38,362 nucleotides of DNA from Phytopseudomonas dryadis (GCF_004327355.1 NZ_QJUM01000041.1:1-38362); one strand, 5' to 3'. Counted from the stretch's first letter, positions 15,783-24,475 are shown. Notes: generated by a model from the letters alone, not told the origin. Numbers and translations are program-made.

Positions 15783-17066
15783 CTAGATGATCGCGCCCGT
15801 GGCCAGCGCCGCCAGGATCAGTACCACGGAACTGCCCAGCGCCCAGCCGAGGCAGTAGCGCTGCAGCTCGCCCAGGTCGCGCTTGAGCAGCCCCGCCAGC
15901 AGGTAGGGCGCCGCCACCAGCGGGCTCATGGCATGCACCGGCAACCCCAGCACCGACGCACGGGCGATGTGCAGGGGGTCGACGCCGTACTGCGCGGCGG
16001 CGCCACCGAGGATGGGCAGGATGCCGAAGAAGAAGGCGTCGTTGGACATGAAGAAGGTGAAGGGCACCCCGACCAGCGCGGTGATGAAACCCAGGTAGCG
16101 GCCGGCGCTCTCCGGCACCACGTCCAGCAGCGCCTGGGACATGCCATCGACCATGCCCGAACCGGTGAGAATCCCGGTGAAGGCACCCGCGGCGAGAATC
16201 AGCGCCACCACGTTCAGCACGTTTTCCGAATGGGCGGCGATGCGCTCGCGCTGCTCGGCCAGGCGCGGATAGTTGATCACCAGCGCCAGGGCCAGGCCCA
16301 CCATCATCAGTACCGGCAGCGGCCCCAGGCCCGTGCCCATGGCGACGACCAGCGCCAGGGTCAGCGCCAGGTTGACCCAGAACAACCGGGGCCGGTGGCT
16401 GGCCTTGGCCTCGCGCTCCCGCGCCGGACTGGTGACCAGCGCCTGACCGGCCACCCAGCCCAGGCGCTTGCGCTCGCGCTTGCCCAGCCACCAGGCGGCG
16501 GCGAAGGCATAGGTCAGGCCGATCAGCATGGTCGGAATCAGACCGAGGAACACCTCCAGCGCGTCCAGGTGCAAGGCGCTGGCGGCGCGCGCCGTCGGCC
16601 CGCCCCAGGGCACGATATTGATCACGGTATTGGTCAGCAGCAGCATCACCGCCAGGATCAGCGGGTTCATGCCCAGGCGCAGGTACACCGGCAGGAAGGA
16701 GGTGACCACCACCAGCACCGTGGTCGCACCGTCGCCATCCAGCGAAATGATCGTCGACAACGCGGCCGTGCCCAGGGTGATGCGCAGCGGGTCGTCGCCG
16801 ACCCAGCGGATGATCCGCTTCACCGCCGGTTCGAACAGGCCGGCGTCGAACATCACCGCGAAGTACAGCAGGGCGAACATCAGCATCATGGCGGTGGGTG
16901 TCACCTTGAGGACACCGTCCATGATCATCTCGCCCATTTGCGGGCCAATGCCAATGGCCAGGCCGAAGACGACGGGTACCAGGATCAGCGCCACGATCGC
17001 TGACAGCCTCTTGGTGAGGATCAGCAACATGAACACCGAAACCATGCCGAAACCAACCCAAGCCAT
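15783..17066 (-). CDS. CitMHS-family citrate/organic-acid:cation symporter
   Basis: This 427-residue, strongly hydrophobic protein with about 11-12 membrane spans belongs to the CitMHS/ion-transporter superfamily. Diagnostic stretches are VLKVTPTAMMLMFALLYFAVMFDAGLF, LSTIISLDGDGATTVLVVVTSFLPV (family signature loop), and NTVINIVPWGGPTARAASAL. Known members carry metal-citrate complexes. It is the first gene of the leftward operon, with AAGGATAAG before its ATG. The 154-bp gap upstream contains one copy of the shared operator (17189-17210), so this promoter likely drives the whole metabolic operon. Confidence 0.92.
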   Translation of the reverse strand: MAWVGFGMVSVFMLLILTKRLSAIVALILVPVVFGLAIGIGPQMGEMIMDGVLKVTPTAMMLMFALLYFAVMFDAGLFEPAVKRIIRWVGDDPLRITLGTAALSTIISLDGDGATTVLVVVTSFLPVYLRLGMNPLILAVMLLLTNTVINIVPWGGPTARAASALHLDALEVFLGLIPTMLIGLTYAFAAAWWLGKRERKRLGWVAGQALVTSPAREREAKASHRPRLFWVNLALTLALVVAMGTGLGPLPVLMMVGLALALVINYPRLAEQRERIAAHSENVLNVVALILAAGAFTGILTGSGMVDGMSQALLDVVPESAGRYLGFITALVGVPFTFFMSNDAFFFGILPILGGAAAQYGVDPLHIARASVLGLPVHAMSPLVAAPYLLAGLLKRDLGELQRYCLGWALGSSVVLILAALATGAII

Positions 17067-17188
17067 TTTTCTTATCCTTGTTGTTATGGAAAAACTTTCG
17101 AAAAAGCCGACAGTGAATAGCGTGTGGACCCGTGCAGGCTCGTCACATAAGCATCAATGGCGAGAAAATATACATTGACGAATTACAT

Positions 17189-17210
17189 GTAAATCTTGAT
17201 TTTATTCGTA
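17189..17210 (+). promoter_or_regulatory. Candidate shared operator, copy upstream of the CitMHS operon
   Basis: GTAAATCT, 9-nt spacer, TCGTA. It lies 123 bp upstream of the CitMHS start. Both halves and the spacing equal those of the copy at 18100-18121. Confidence 0.55.
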
Positions 17211-17220
17211 CACCACTCTG

Positions 17221-17997
17221 CTAGAAACGCCACGACAGACCCACTTTAACGCCCAGGCTGCCGCTGCCCTCGTCCACGAGCGGGCTGTCGCTGATGCGGT
17301 CGGGCAGGAATCGATAGCCCAGCTCGCCATTCAGCAGCCAGCGCTCGCCAAGGGCCCGCGACACGCCCACGCCCAGGCTGGGTACCACCGCGCTGCCGGG
17401 GCGGTAACGCGGCACGCCGCGGGCTACCTCGTCATTCGAGGTACCGAAGTAATAATCGGCCAACTGCCCCGACAGGTAGCTCACCGCCACACCCGGCTCA
17501 ACCCGAGTGGCGCCCAGTTGCAGCGGATAGCTGTAGCGCAGGGACAGCTCATAGCCATTGCTGGCGCCACTGACATCGCCCTTGGCCAGGGCTTGCACCT
17601 CGCCCGGGGTGCCTTTCCAGGTGGCGCGCAAGCCGACGTCCAGACCATCGTCGCGGTCGTCCAGCAGATCGCGATCGATGCCATTCCTGGCCAGCTCGCG
17701 GCGACCGAAGTCATCGCGATCGATGCCATCGAGGCGCCCGGCCACGATGACATCCAGGCCGAAGCCCTGCTGCTCGAACAGATGCACGCCGCCCATCAGG
17801 CCATGGAAGAACAGGCGCTCGCTTTCATAATTCAGCAGCGGCAGGGGCGTCACCGATGTATCAGCGCCGGCATAAGGGCTCTGGGCCACGGAGAGGCCAA
17901 GGCCCAGCGACCAGGTCGAGGCCTCCTCTGCCCACACGGCGGAGGACAGCGAAACGGCGGCAGGGGCAATCACCAGGGACAGCAGCAACGACTTCAT
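17221..17997 (-). CDS. MipA/OmpV-family outer-membrane protein
   Basis: This 258-residue protein has a Sec signal peptide (MKSLLLSLVIAPAAVSLSSAVWA) and an outer-membrane beta-barrel pattern ending in F (VGLSWRF). The segments WSLGLGLSVAQSPYAGADTSVTPLPLLNYESERLFF and GVSRALGERWLLNGELGYRFLPDRISDSPLV are typical of MipA/OmpV. Family members act as scaffolds or uptake/stress porins. It is divergent from the citrate-synthase-like regulator, with a 138-bp gap that holds the operator at 18100-18121, and points the same way as the CitMHS operon. Confidence 0.9.
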   Translation of the reverse strand: MKSLLLSLVIAPAAVSLSSAVWAEEASTWSLGLGLSVAQSPYAGADTSVTPLPLLNYESERLFFHGLMGGVHLFEQQGFGLDVIVAGRLDGIDRDDFGRRELARNGIDRDLLDDRDDGLDVGLRATWKGTPGEVQALAKGDVSGASNGYELSLRYSYPLQLGATRVEPGVAVSYLSGQLADYYFGTSNDEVARGVPRYRPGSAVVPSLGVGVSRALGERWLLNGELGYRFLPDRISDSPLVDEGSGSLGVKVGLSWRF

Positions 17998-18099
17998 AGG
18001 GACGATCTCGTCAGCGATAGAAATCCGGCGGGGCTGGGAATGCCGATATAGACAAGCCCCAGCGACATTTACAGGAATCTATACAGTCGACTAAGATTC

Positions 18100-18121
18100 G
18101 TAAATCTGTACAAAAATCGTA
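18100..18121 (+). promoter_or_regulatory. Candidate shared operator, copy before the regulator gene
   Basis: GTAAATCT, 9-nt spacer, TCGTA, ending 14 bp before the regulator's ATG in the divergent gap with mipA. Its nearness to the start suggests autorepression. GTATAGATTC on the other strand at 18075-18084 may be a further half-site. Confidence 0.55.
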
Positions 18122-18135
18122 TACATGAGAACCCC

Positions 18136-19344
18136 ATGCCCAACCAGGATGAACTGTACCTGTCCGCCGAAGAGGCCGCCGGCCTGCTGGGCGTCAATCT
18201 GCCCACGCTGTATGCCTATGTGGGGCGCAAGAACATTCGTTCGATCAAAGTCGAGGGCTCCCGCAAGCGGCGCTATTGGGCGGCGGATATCCAGCGTCTG
18301 ACCAAGGGGGCCAAGGCCGGTGACGGTTCCGGCGGCAAGCGCAATGGCGCGGACTCCTACAGCTCGCTGACCCTGCTCACCGAAAACGGCCTGTACTACC
18401 GGGGTCGGGATATCCACGAGCTGGTGGAAACGGCCACGGTGGAGGAAGTCGCGGAAATGTTCTGGCAGGTGCCGGGGGCGTTCGGCACCTCGCTACCGCA
18501 CATGCCGGCCGGCGTGGAACAACTCCTGGAGCTGTATGCCCACACCACGGTGATCGAAAAGGCCATCGCCCTGTTCCCCCTGGTGGAGCGGGAAAACCCC
18601 AAGGCCTTCGACCTGTCGCCGGAAGGCTACGCGCGCACCGGCGCCGACGTGGTGCGCTGGCTCGCCGCGCTGGTGGTGGGCGCGACGGCGCCGGACACGC
18701 GCCCGCTGCATGAATTCATCGCCTCCTCCCGCGGCCTCGACCAGCGCTTCGCCGACCTCATCCGGCGCATGCTGATCCTGTGCATCGACCATGAACTGGA
18801 TCATTCCACCTACAGCGTACGCGCGGCAGCGAACACCGGCGTCACCCCCTACTATGCCGCCATCACCGGGCTGGCCACGGCGCGGGGGCGGCGCGTCGCC
18901 TATGGCCGCAACGAGGCGGTCAGTCATCTGCTGGAGGATATCTGCAACGCCAAGGACCCCGCCGAGCCCATTCTCCAGTATTACAGCCAGGGCGGGGACA
19001 TTCCCGGGTTCTGCGCCAATGCGCACACGGCCCATCATGTGCACAGCATTGCCGACCCGCGCGCCATCAGCCTGAAGAACACGCTGGATCGGATGTTCGC
19101 CGACGACCCGGAATACCTGCGCCTGCTCAAGGCCATGAAGGTGGCCGAGGAGTTGGTGCAGCGACCGGTGGAATTCATCCTGCTGGTCAGCTTCGTCGGC
19201 CGCAAGCTCAACCTGGGCGGCCAGGAGCTGGCGCTCGCCGCCGTCGCCCGCCTGATCGGCTGGATCGCCCACGCCAGCGAACAGTACAACCAGCAGCCGC
19301 TGGTACGTCATCGCGCCCGCTATACCGGCGCTCTGCCAGGCTAA
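18136..19344 (+). CDS. Helix-turn-helix/citrate-synthase-like fusion, probable metabolite-sensing regulator
   Basis: This 402-residue protein begins with an excisionase/MerR-like helix-turn-helix (about 6-55: LYLSAEEAAGLLGVNLPTLYAYVGRKNIRS...KRRYWAADI) and continues as a citrate synthase fold (about 74-398). Of the three catalytic residues of citrate synthase, the first is kept (H219 in IDHELDHSTYSVR), the second is lost (the HGGANEA motif is AYGRNEA, A255 in place of His), and the third is Glu (VEF at 345-347 instead of VDFYSG). The GFGHxxY motif is also replaced by GFCANAH. It is therefore unlikely to make citrate. With a DNA-binding domain, a citrate transporter operon and a repeated operator nearby, a sensor role is the best inference. 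Confidence 0.88.
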   Translation: MPNQDELYLSAEEAAGLLGVNLPTLYAYVGRKNIRSIKVEGSRKRRYWAADIQRLTKGAKAGDGSGGKRNGADSYSSLTLLTENGLYYRGRDIHELVETATVEEVAEMFWQVPGAFGTSLPHMPAGVEQLLELYAHTTVIEKAIALFPLVERENPKAFDLSPEGYARTGADVVRWLAALVVGATAPDTRPLHEFIASSRGLDQRFADLIRRMLILCIDHELDHSTYSVRAAANTGVTPYYAAITGLATARGRRVAYGRNEAVSHLLEDICNAKDPAEPILQYYSQGGDIPGFCANAHTAHHVHSIADPRAISLKNTLDRMFADDPEYLRLLKAMKVAEELVQRPVEFILLVSFVGRKLNLGGQELALAAVARLIGWIAHASEQYNQQPLVRHRARYTGALPG

Positions 19345-19354
19345 ATCCCGCCCT

Positions 19355-19386
19355 CGCGCCAGTCAGCCGGCAAGGCCTCTGGCGCG
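19355..19386 (+). other. Stem-loop after the regulator gene
   Basis: CGCGCCAG (19355-19362) and CTGGCGCG (19379-19386) form an 8-bp stem 10 nt after the stop. No T-run follows, so it is a weak or Rho-assisted terminator candidate. Confidence 0.4.
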
Positions 19387-19445
19387 CCCATCACCCCCTG
19401 TCGAATGCCGGCCTCCTGCCCTGGCGGCCAGCATCGCCATGCATG

Positions 19446-19467
19446 TATGAAATTCGTACAGATTTAC
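19446..19467 (-). promoter_or_regulatory. Candidate shared operator, copy upstream of the DUF1302 gene
   Basis: On the minus strand it reads GTAAATCT, 9-nt spacer, TCATA. Its core GTAAATCTGTAC is identical to the copy at 18100. Confidence 0.55.
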
Positions 19468-19511
19468 ATTGAATCTCCGTATGTATAGCGTCTAATCGGG
19501 ATCTATTCATA

Positions 19512-19534
19512 CATGTAGATTATTTTTGTACATG
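19512..19534 (+). promoter_or_regulatory. Inverted repeat CATGTA-N11-TACATG upstream of the DUF1302 gene
   Basis: A perfect 6-bp palindrome with 11-nt spacer, including GTAGATT resembling the operator half-site. It lies 88 bp before the DUF1302 start and may be a second regulator site or overlap the promoter. Confidence 0.45.
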
Positions 19535-19621
19535 CATATTGATCTCCAAGCCTAGAAGGATGTCTCGGAAGATGGCCCCCGCCGCATTCCGCATCGAAAA
19601 CAAAAACAAAGGTGAAGAGAC

Positions 19622-21400
19622 GTGAAACCATCCATCAAGCGGCCCGGCATGCCCGGCGCAGCCTTTCTGGCGGTGGCGACGGCGAGCTACATGGCCGGCG
19701 CCCAAGCGGTCAATTTCAACATCGGTGAGGTGCAGGGGCAGTTCGATTCAGCCCTGTCCATCGGCGCGAGCTGGGCGGTTCGCGCGCCGGATCGGGACTT
19801 CATCGGCGCCGGCAACGGCGGCAAGGGCGATACCCGCACCTCCGACGATGCCCGCCTGAACTTCAAGAAAGGCGAAACCTTCTCGAAGATCTTCAAGGGC
19901 ATCCACGACCTCGAACTGAAGTACCGCGACAGCGGCGTGTTCCTGCGCGGCAAGTACTGGTACGACTTCGAGCTGAAGGACGAACACCGCCTGCTGTACG
20001 ACATCCGCGACGACAACCGCAAGCGCGGCGCACAGTCGTCCGGCGTCGAGCTGCTCGATGCCTTCGTCTACCACAACTACCAGCTCGGCGATCGTCCCGG
20101 CTCCGTTCGCGTCGGCAAACAGGTGGTCAGTTGGGGCGGCAGCCTGTTCATCGGCGGCGGCATCAACAGCATCAACCCGCTGGACGCCAATGCCCTGCGC
20201 CGTCCGGGCTCGGAGATCAAGGAAGGCCTGCTGCCGGTCAACATGTTCTACCTGCAGCAGACGCTCACCGACAACGTCAGCCTGGAGGCGTTCTACCAGT
20301 TGGAGTGGGACCAGACCGTCGCCGACAACTGCGGCACCTTCTTCGCCAGCTCGGACATCATCGCCGACGGCTGCGACGATCGCTACGTGGTGAGCGGGGC
20401 GGACATGGCGCCAGGCCAGTCGGACAACAGCGGCCTCAACGGCAACACCCTCTACATGCCCCGTGGCGGCGACCGGGACGCCCGCGACAGCGGCCAGTTC
20501 GGCATCGCCCTGCGCTGGTTCGTAGCCGCGCTGAACGACACCGAGTTCAGCCTCTACTACCTGAACTACCACAGCCGCATGCCCGTGGGTAATTCGATCA
20601 TCAGCAGCGCGCCCGATCCCCTGGCGACCCCCGGTTACGGCGCGGCCTACGCCAGGTACTTCCTCTCGTACCCGGAGGACATCCGCCTGTATGGCCTCAG
20701 CTTCGCCACCACCGTTGGCACCGCCTCCGTGGAAGGCGAACTGAGCTACCGGCCGAACATGCCGTTGGGATTCGACGATCTGACCTATGCGACCTTGCGC
20801 CTGGCTCCGTTCGTGCCGAGCGTGATCCCGAACTCGGGCATCCCCGGAGACGAGATCCAGGGCTATACCCGCGTCCCCATGACCCAGGGCCAGGTGAGCG
20901 TGGTGCAGACCATCGACCAGGTGCTGGGCGCCAGCCGCCTGAACCTGATCGGCGAAGTGGCCTTCAACCACCTCAACGGCATCGGCGAGGGCGGCTACGG
21001 CAAGCTGCGCTTCGGTCGCGCGAGTCACTTCGGTCCGGGCGAATACTACGGCGAGGACGGCACGGACCTGTGCCGAACAGTGCTGAGCAGCCGCCCGGAG
21101 TACTGCAACGACAAAGGCTTCTTTACCCGCAACTCATGGGGTTACCGCCTGCGCGCCGGCCTGACCTACAACGGCGTGATCGGCGGCCTCGACCTCAGCC
21201 CCAGCCTGGCCTGGTCGCACGACGTGGATGGCTACGGCCCCACCTTCACCGAAGGCAGCAAGGCCATCAGCGTGGGCCTCAGCGCCAAGTACCTGAACAA
21301 CTACGAAGCCAGCATCAGTTACACCGACTTCTTCGGTGGCGATTACGCCACCCATGGTGACCGCGACTTCATCAGCGCCAGCTTTGGCGTGACGTTCTGA
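19622..21400 (+). CDS. DUF1302-family outer-membrane beta-barrel protein
   Basis: This 592-residue protein carries a signal peptide (about 1-29, ending GAQA) and the DUF1302 pattern: NFNIGEVQGQFDSALSIGASWAVR, DLELKYRDSGVFLRGKYWYDFEL, VRVGKQVVSWGGSLFIGGGINSINPLDA, and a C-terminal strand ending in VTF, as outer-membrane barrels do. It starts at GTG 19622 with AAAGGTGAAG upstream. It is followed 10 bp later by its usual partner, DUF1329. Such pairs in pseudomonads are thought to handle uptake or export of poorly permeable compounds; the substrate here is unknown. Two operator-like elements precede it. Confidence 0.93.
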   Translation: MKPSIKRPGMPGAAFLAVATASYMAGAQAVNFNIGEVQGQFDSALSIGASWAVRAPDRDFIGAGNGGKGDTRTSDDARLNFKKGETFSKIFKGIHDLELKYRDSGVFLRGKYWYDFELKDEHRLLYDIRDDNRKRGAQSSGVELLDAFVYHNYQLGDRPGSVRVGKQVVSWGGSLFIGGGINSINPLDANALRRPGSEIKEGLLPVNMFYLQQTLTDNVSLEAFYQLEWDQTVADNCGTFFASSDIIADGCDDRYVVSGADMAPGQSDNSGLNGNTLYMPRGGDRDARDSGQFGIALRWFVAALNDTEFSLYYLNYHSRMPVGNSIISSAPDPLATPGYGAAYARYFLSYPEDIRLYGLSFATTVGTASVEGELSYRPNMPLGFDDLTYATLRLAPFVPSVIPNSGIPGDEIQGYTRVPMTQGQVSVVQTIDQVLGASRLNLIGEVAFNHLNGIGEGGYGKLRFGRASHFGPGEYYGEDGTDLCRTVLSSRPEYCNDKGFFTRNSWGYRLRAGLTYNGVIGGLDLSPSLAWSHDVDGYGPTFTEGSKAISVGLSAKYLNNYEASISYTDFFGGDYATHGDRDFISASFGVTF

Positions 21401-21410
21401 GGATGCCTCG

Positions 21411-22769
21411 ATGAAAACAACAAACCTCTCGCGCTACGCGCTCTCGCTCTGCCTGCCCCTGCTGATCAACGCCGCGAGCGCCGCCGTCGACGCCGCGCAG
21501 GCCGACAGGCTGGGCAACAGCCTCACGCCGGTGGGCGCCGAGCGCGCCGGAAACGCCGCCGGCACCATACCCGAGTGGACGGGCGGCCTGCCGCGGGACG
21601 CCGGCAAGGTCACCGACGGCTTCCGCGAAGACCCCTTCGCCGGGGAAACGCCGCTGTTCACCATCACCGCGCAGAACCTCGAGCAGTACCGGAAGCAACT
21701 GAGCCCGGGCCAGCAGGCGCTGTTCGCCCGCTATCCCGGCACCTACAAGATGCCCGTGTACCCCAGCCACCGCAGCGTGGCCTGGCCGCAGAAGGCCTAC
21801 GAGGTGGCGCGCAAGAACGCCCTTGCCACTCAGGCGGTGGAAAGCGGCAACGGCCTGGAGCACTACGCCAGCCCGCTGGCCTTCCCCATTCCGCAGAATG
21901 GTCTCGAGGTGCTGTGGAACCACATCACCCGCTACCGGGGCGGCAGCTTCACCCGGGAAACCACGGCCTTCATGACCACGCCCACGGGCGACTACTCCTG
22001 GAAGACCGAGCGCGATCGCCTGGCCTACAGCGAGGAACTGCTGGATTACGACCCGGACAAGTCGAAGAACATCCTCTACTACTTCACCTCCGAGAACATC
22101 GCGCCGGCACGCGATGTCGGCGGCGTGCTGCTGGTGCACGAAACCCTCAACCAGGTGAAGGAGCCGAGGATGGCCTGGCAGTACAACGCCGGCCAGCGCC
22201 GGGTGCGCCGCGCGCCCCAGGTCGCCTACGACAGCCCCGGCCCGGGCAACCTGCGCACCACCGACCAGACCGACATGTTCAACGGCTCGCCGGATCGCTA
22301 CGACTGGCAACTGATCGGCAAGCGCGAGATGTACGTGCCCTACAACAGCTTCCGCCTGGCCGCCCCGGGCAACAGCTACGACGAGCTGATCACCCCCGGC
22401 CACCTCAACCAGGACAAGACCCGCTACGAGCTGCACCGGGTCTGGGAAGTCATCGGCACGCTGAAGGCGGGACAACGCCACGTCTACGCCAAGCGCCACC
22501 TGTTCATCGACGAGGACAGCTGGACCATCGTCGAGGCCGACCACTACGACAGCCGCGGCAACCTGTGGCGCGTCTCGGAGAACCACCTCCTGCCGCTGTA
22601 CGACGTACAGACGCAGATCTCCGCCGGCGAACTGACCTACGACCTGATTTCAGGGCGCTATCTGGCGAACTATATGTTCAACAAGGTGAAAAACGCCTAT
22701 CGGTTCGGCCTCAAGAGCAAAACCTCGGACTTCACTCCGGCGGCGCTGCGCACCATCGGTATTCGCTGA
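21411..22769 (+). CDS. DUF1329-family periplasmic/outer-membrane-associated protein
   Basis: This 452-residue protein has a signal peptide (ending NAASA, about residue 24) and DUF1329 features: ADRLGNSLTPVGAERAGNAAGTIPEWTGG, MPVYPSHRSVAWPQKAYE, WQYNAGQRRVRRAPQVAYDSPGP, and HRVWEVIGTLKAGQRHVYAKRHLFIDEDSW. The family has a LolA/LolB-like fold and is thought to shuttle hydrophobic ligands. It is co-transcribed with the DUF1302 gene (10-bp gap) and followed by a strong terminator at 22826. Confidence 0.93.
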   Translation: MKTTNLSRYALSLCLPLLINAASAAVDAAQADRLGNSLTPVGAERAGNAAGTIPEWTGGLPRDAGKVTDGFREDPFAGETPLFTITAQNLEQYRKQLSPGQQALFARYPGTYKMPVYPSHRSVAWPQKAYEVARKNALATQAVESGNGLEHYASPLAFPIPQNGLEVLWNHITRYRGGSFTRETTAFMTTPTGDYSWKTERDRLAYSEELLDYDPDKSKNILYYFTSENIAPARDVGGVLLVHETLNQVKEPRMAWQYNAGQRRVRRAPQVAYDSPGPGNLRTTDQTDMFNGSPDRYDWQLIGKREMYVPYNSFRLAAPGNSYDELITPGHLNQDKTRYELHRVWEVIGTLKAGQRHVYAKRHLFIDEDSWTIVEADHYDSRGNLWRVSENHLLPLYDVQTQISAGELTYDLISGRYLANYMFNKVKNAYRFGLKSKTSDFTPAALRTIGIR

Positions 22770-22825
22770 GTGACAGCGACTCCATCTCTCTAGCGCTCCA
22801 GTCATCGACGCGTGTCAGAGAGCCT

Positions 22826-22851
22826 TGCCGCCCAACCGGGCGGCATTTTTT
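22826..22851 (+). terminator. Rho-independent terminator of the DUF1302-DUF1329 operon
   Basis: TGCCGCCC (22826-22833), loop AACC, GGGCGGCA (22838-22845), then T6. It marks the right limit of the metabolic cluster. Confidence 0.88.
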
Positions 22852-22919
22852 ATCCGCCGGGTTGCCGGGTCATGGAGAATCGGCGGCAGCCTCCCGCTCA
22901 GGCGCGCAACGACTGGGGC

Positions 22920-23828
22920 TCAGCGTTTCAGCTGCGGCCGGGTCGCCAGCAGCAGACCGGCGAAGATCATCGCGCCGCCGGCCCAGTGGAACGCCTGCAG
23001 CCCCTCCCCGAGCAGTATCCAGCCCAGAATCGCGGTGAAGACCGGCATCAGGTAGTTACCCATCGCCGCGGTCGGCGCACCGAGTACCTTGACCCCGTGG
23101 TTCCAGCCCAGATAGGCCACCAGCGAAGCGAACACGGCGGTATAGCCGACGGCCGCCAGGTTGGCGGGGGTGGCGAGCATCTGTGCGCCGCTGGACAGCT
23201 CGTACAGGTACAGCGGCAGAATCAACGGCACGCCCAGCAGCATGAAGGCGCCCAGCAGCGCCAGTGGCGGAATGGGCGCCAGGTAGCGGGCCCAGCGGCG
23301 CAGCAGCACGGTGTACAGTGCCCAGTCGACGACCGCCAGCAGCATGATCAGATCGCCGCGGTTGAAGGCCAGCTGCGCCAGGGTCTGCCAGTCGGCGCGG
23401 CTGATCAGCACCAGCAGCCCGAGCACCGCCAGGGCCATGCCCCACCAGGCCCGTCGCGCTGGCCATTCGCCGAGCAACAGGCCGGCCGCGATGACGGTCA
23501 TCAGCGGGATGCAGGTGTTGACCAGGGTAATGTTGATCGCCGCCGTGCTCTGCGCCGCACTGTAGAGCAGCGTGTTATAGCCGGCGATACCGAAGCCGGC
23601 GATCAGCAGCAGACGCCAGCCGGCGTGGCGCAGATCGCCGCGGTGCCGCCACAGGGCGCCAGCCACGAACGGCAGGATGATGGCCAGGGCCAGCGTCCAG
23701 CGCCAGAAGGCCAGGGCAAAAGGCGGGATATCCCCGGCGAAGGCACGGGCCACCAGGGCGTTGCCGGCCCAGCAGAGTACCGCCAGCAGAACCCCGGCAA
23801 CGGCCAGCTGGCGTGAGTGCGCGGCCAT
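22920..23828 (-). CDS. EamA/DMT-family transporter
   Basis: This 302-residue membrane protein has ten predicted spans in two EamA halves: AVLCWAGNALVARAFAGDIPPFALAFWRW at the start of the first and LYTVLLRRWARYLAPIPPLALL in the second, with ILGWILLGEGLQAFHWAGGAMIFAGLLLA near the end. DMT permeases usually export amino acids or metabolites; the substrate is unknown. ATG 23826-23828 lies 2 nt past the carbonic anhydrase stop, with GGGGAG inside the upstream gene, so the two are translationally coupled. Confidence 0.9.
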   Translation of the reverse strand: MAAHSRQLAVAGVLLAVLCWAGNALVARAFAGDIPPFALAFWRWTLALAIILPFVAGALWRHRGDLRHAGWRLLLIAGFGIAGYNTLLYSAAQSTAAINITLVNTCIPLMTVIAAGLLLGEWPARRAWWGMALAVLGLLVLISRADWQTLAQLAFNRGDLIMLLAVVDWALYTVLLRRWARYLAPIPPLALLGAFMLLGVPLILPLYLYELSSGAQMLATPANLAAVGYTAVFASLVAYLGWNHGVKVLGAPTAAMGNYLMPVFTAILGWILLGEGLQAFHWAGGAMIFAGLLLATRPQLKR

Positions 23829-23830
23829 GT

Positions 23831-24475
23831 TCACGGCTCCCCGAGCGGACGCAGGCGGTACTGCGTCGGCAACTGCTCCAGCCCGCTGACACTGACGTCG
23901 AGGTTCTTCCAGCGGCCATCCTTGATGCCATAGATACAGCCATGCACCGACAGCGGCTGGCCGCGGTGCCAGGCGTTCTGCACCAGGGTGGTATGGCTGA
24001 CATTGGCCACCTGCTGCATGACATTCAGCTCGCACAGACGGTCGACCCGTGCCTCCTCGTCGGGCAGCAGCGCCAGGTGCTCGCGCTGCTCGTAGTAGAG
24101 GTCACGGATCGAACGCAGCCAACCGTCGATCAAGCCGTACTGAGAGTCCTGCATGGCCGCGCGCACACCGCCACAGCCGTAATGGCCGGTGACCAGGATG
24201 TGTTTGACCTTGAGCACGTCGACTGCGTACTGGATCACCGACAGGCAGTTGAGGTCGGTGTGCAGCACCACGTTGGCCACGTTGCGGTGCACGAACAGAT
24301 CCCCCGGCAGCAGACCGACGATCTCGTTGGCCGGCACCCGGGCATCGGAGCAACCGATCCACAGGTACTCGGGCGTCTGCTGACGGGCCAGCTTGGCGAA
24401 GAACTGCGGATCCTTCTGAGTGATCGCCTCGGCCCACCGTTCGTTGTTGTCGAAGAGGTGCTTCAGATCACTCAT
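23831..24475 (-). CDS. can: Beta-class carbonic anhydrase
   Basis: Interconverts CO2 and bicarbonate in the cytoplasm. The 214-residue protein has all beta-class zinc ligands, C42 and D44 (IGCSDARVPAN), H98 and C101 (VTGHYGCGGVRAA), and the D44-R46 dyad. The residues around DLNCLSVIQYAVDVLKVKHILV and GIKDGRWKNLDVSVSGLE match the Can (YadF) clade with a regulatory bicarbonate site. The order can, small protein, rimI, psi subunit resembles the pseudomonad backbone. Confidence 0.96.
   Translation of the reverse strand: MSDLKHLFDNNERWAEAITQKDPQFFAKLARQQTPEYLWIGCSDARVPANEIVGLLPGDLFVHRNVANVVLHTDLNCLSVIQYAVDVLKVKHILVTGHYGCGGVRAAMQDSQYGLIDGWLRSIRDLYYEQREHLALLPDEEARVDRLCELNVMQQVANVSHTTLVQNAWHRGQPLSVHGCIYGIKDGRWKNLDVSVSGLEQLPTQYRLRPLGEP

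Noticed and set aside
19748..21028. A 426-codon minus-strand frame opposite the DUF1302 gene
   Set aside because: Shadow frame with V/A/H-rich translation and no start signal.
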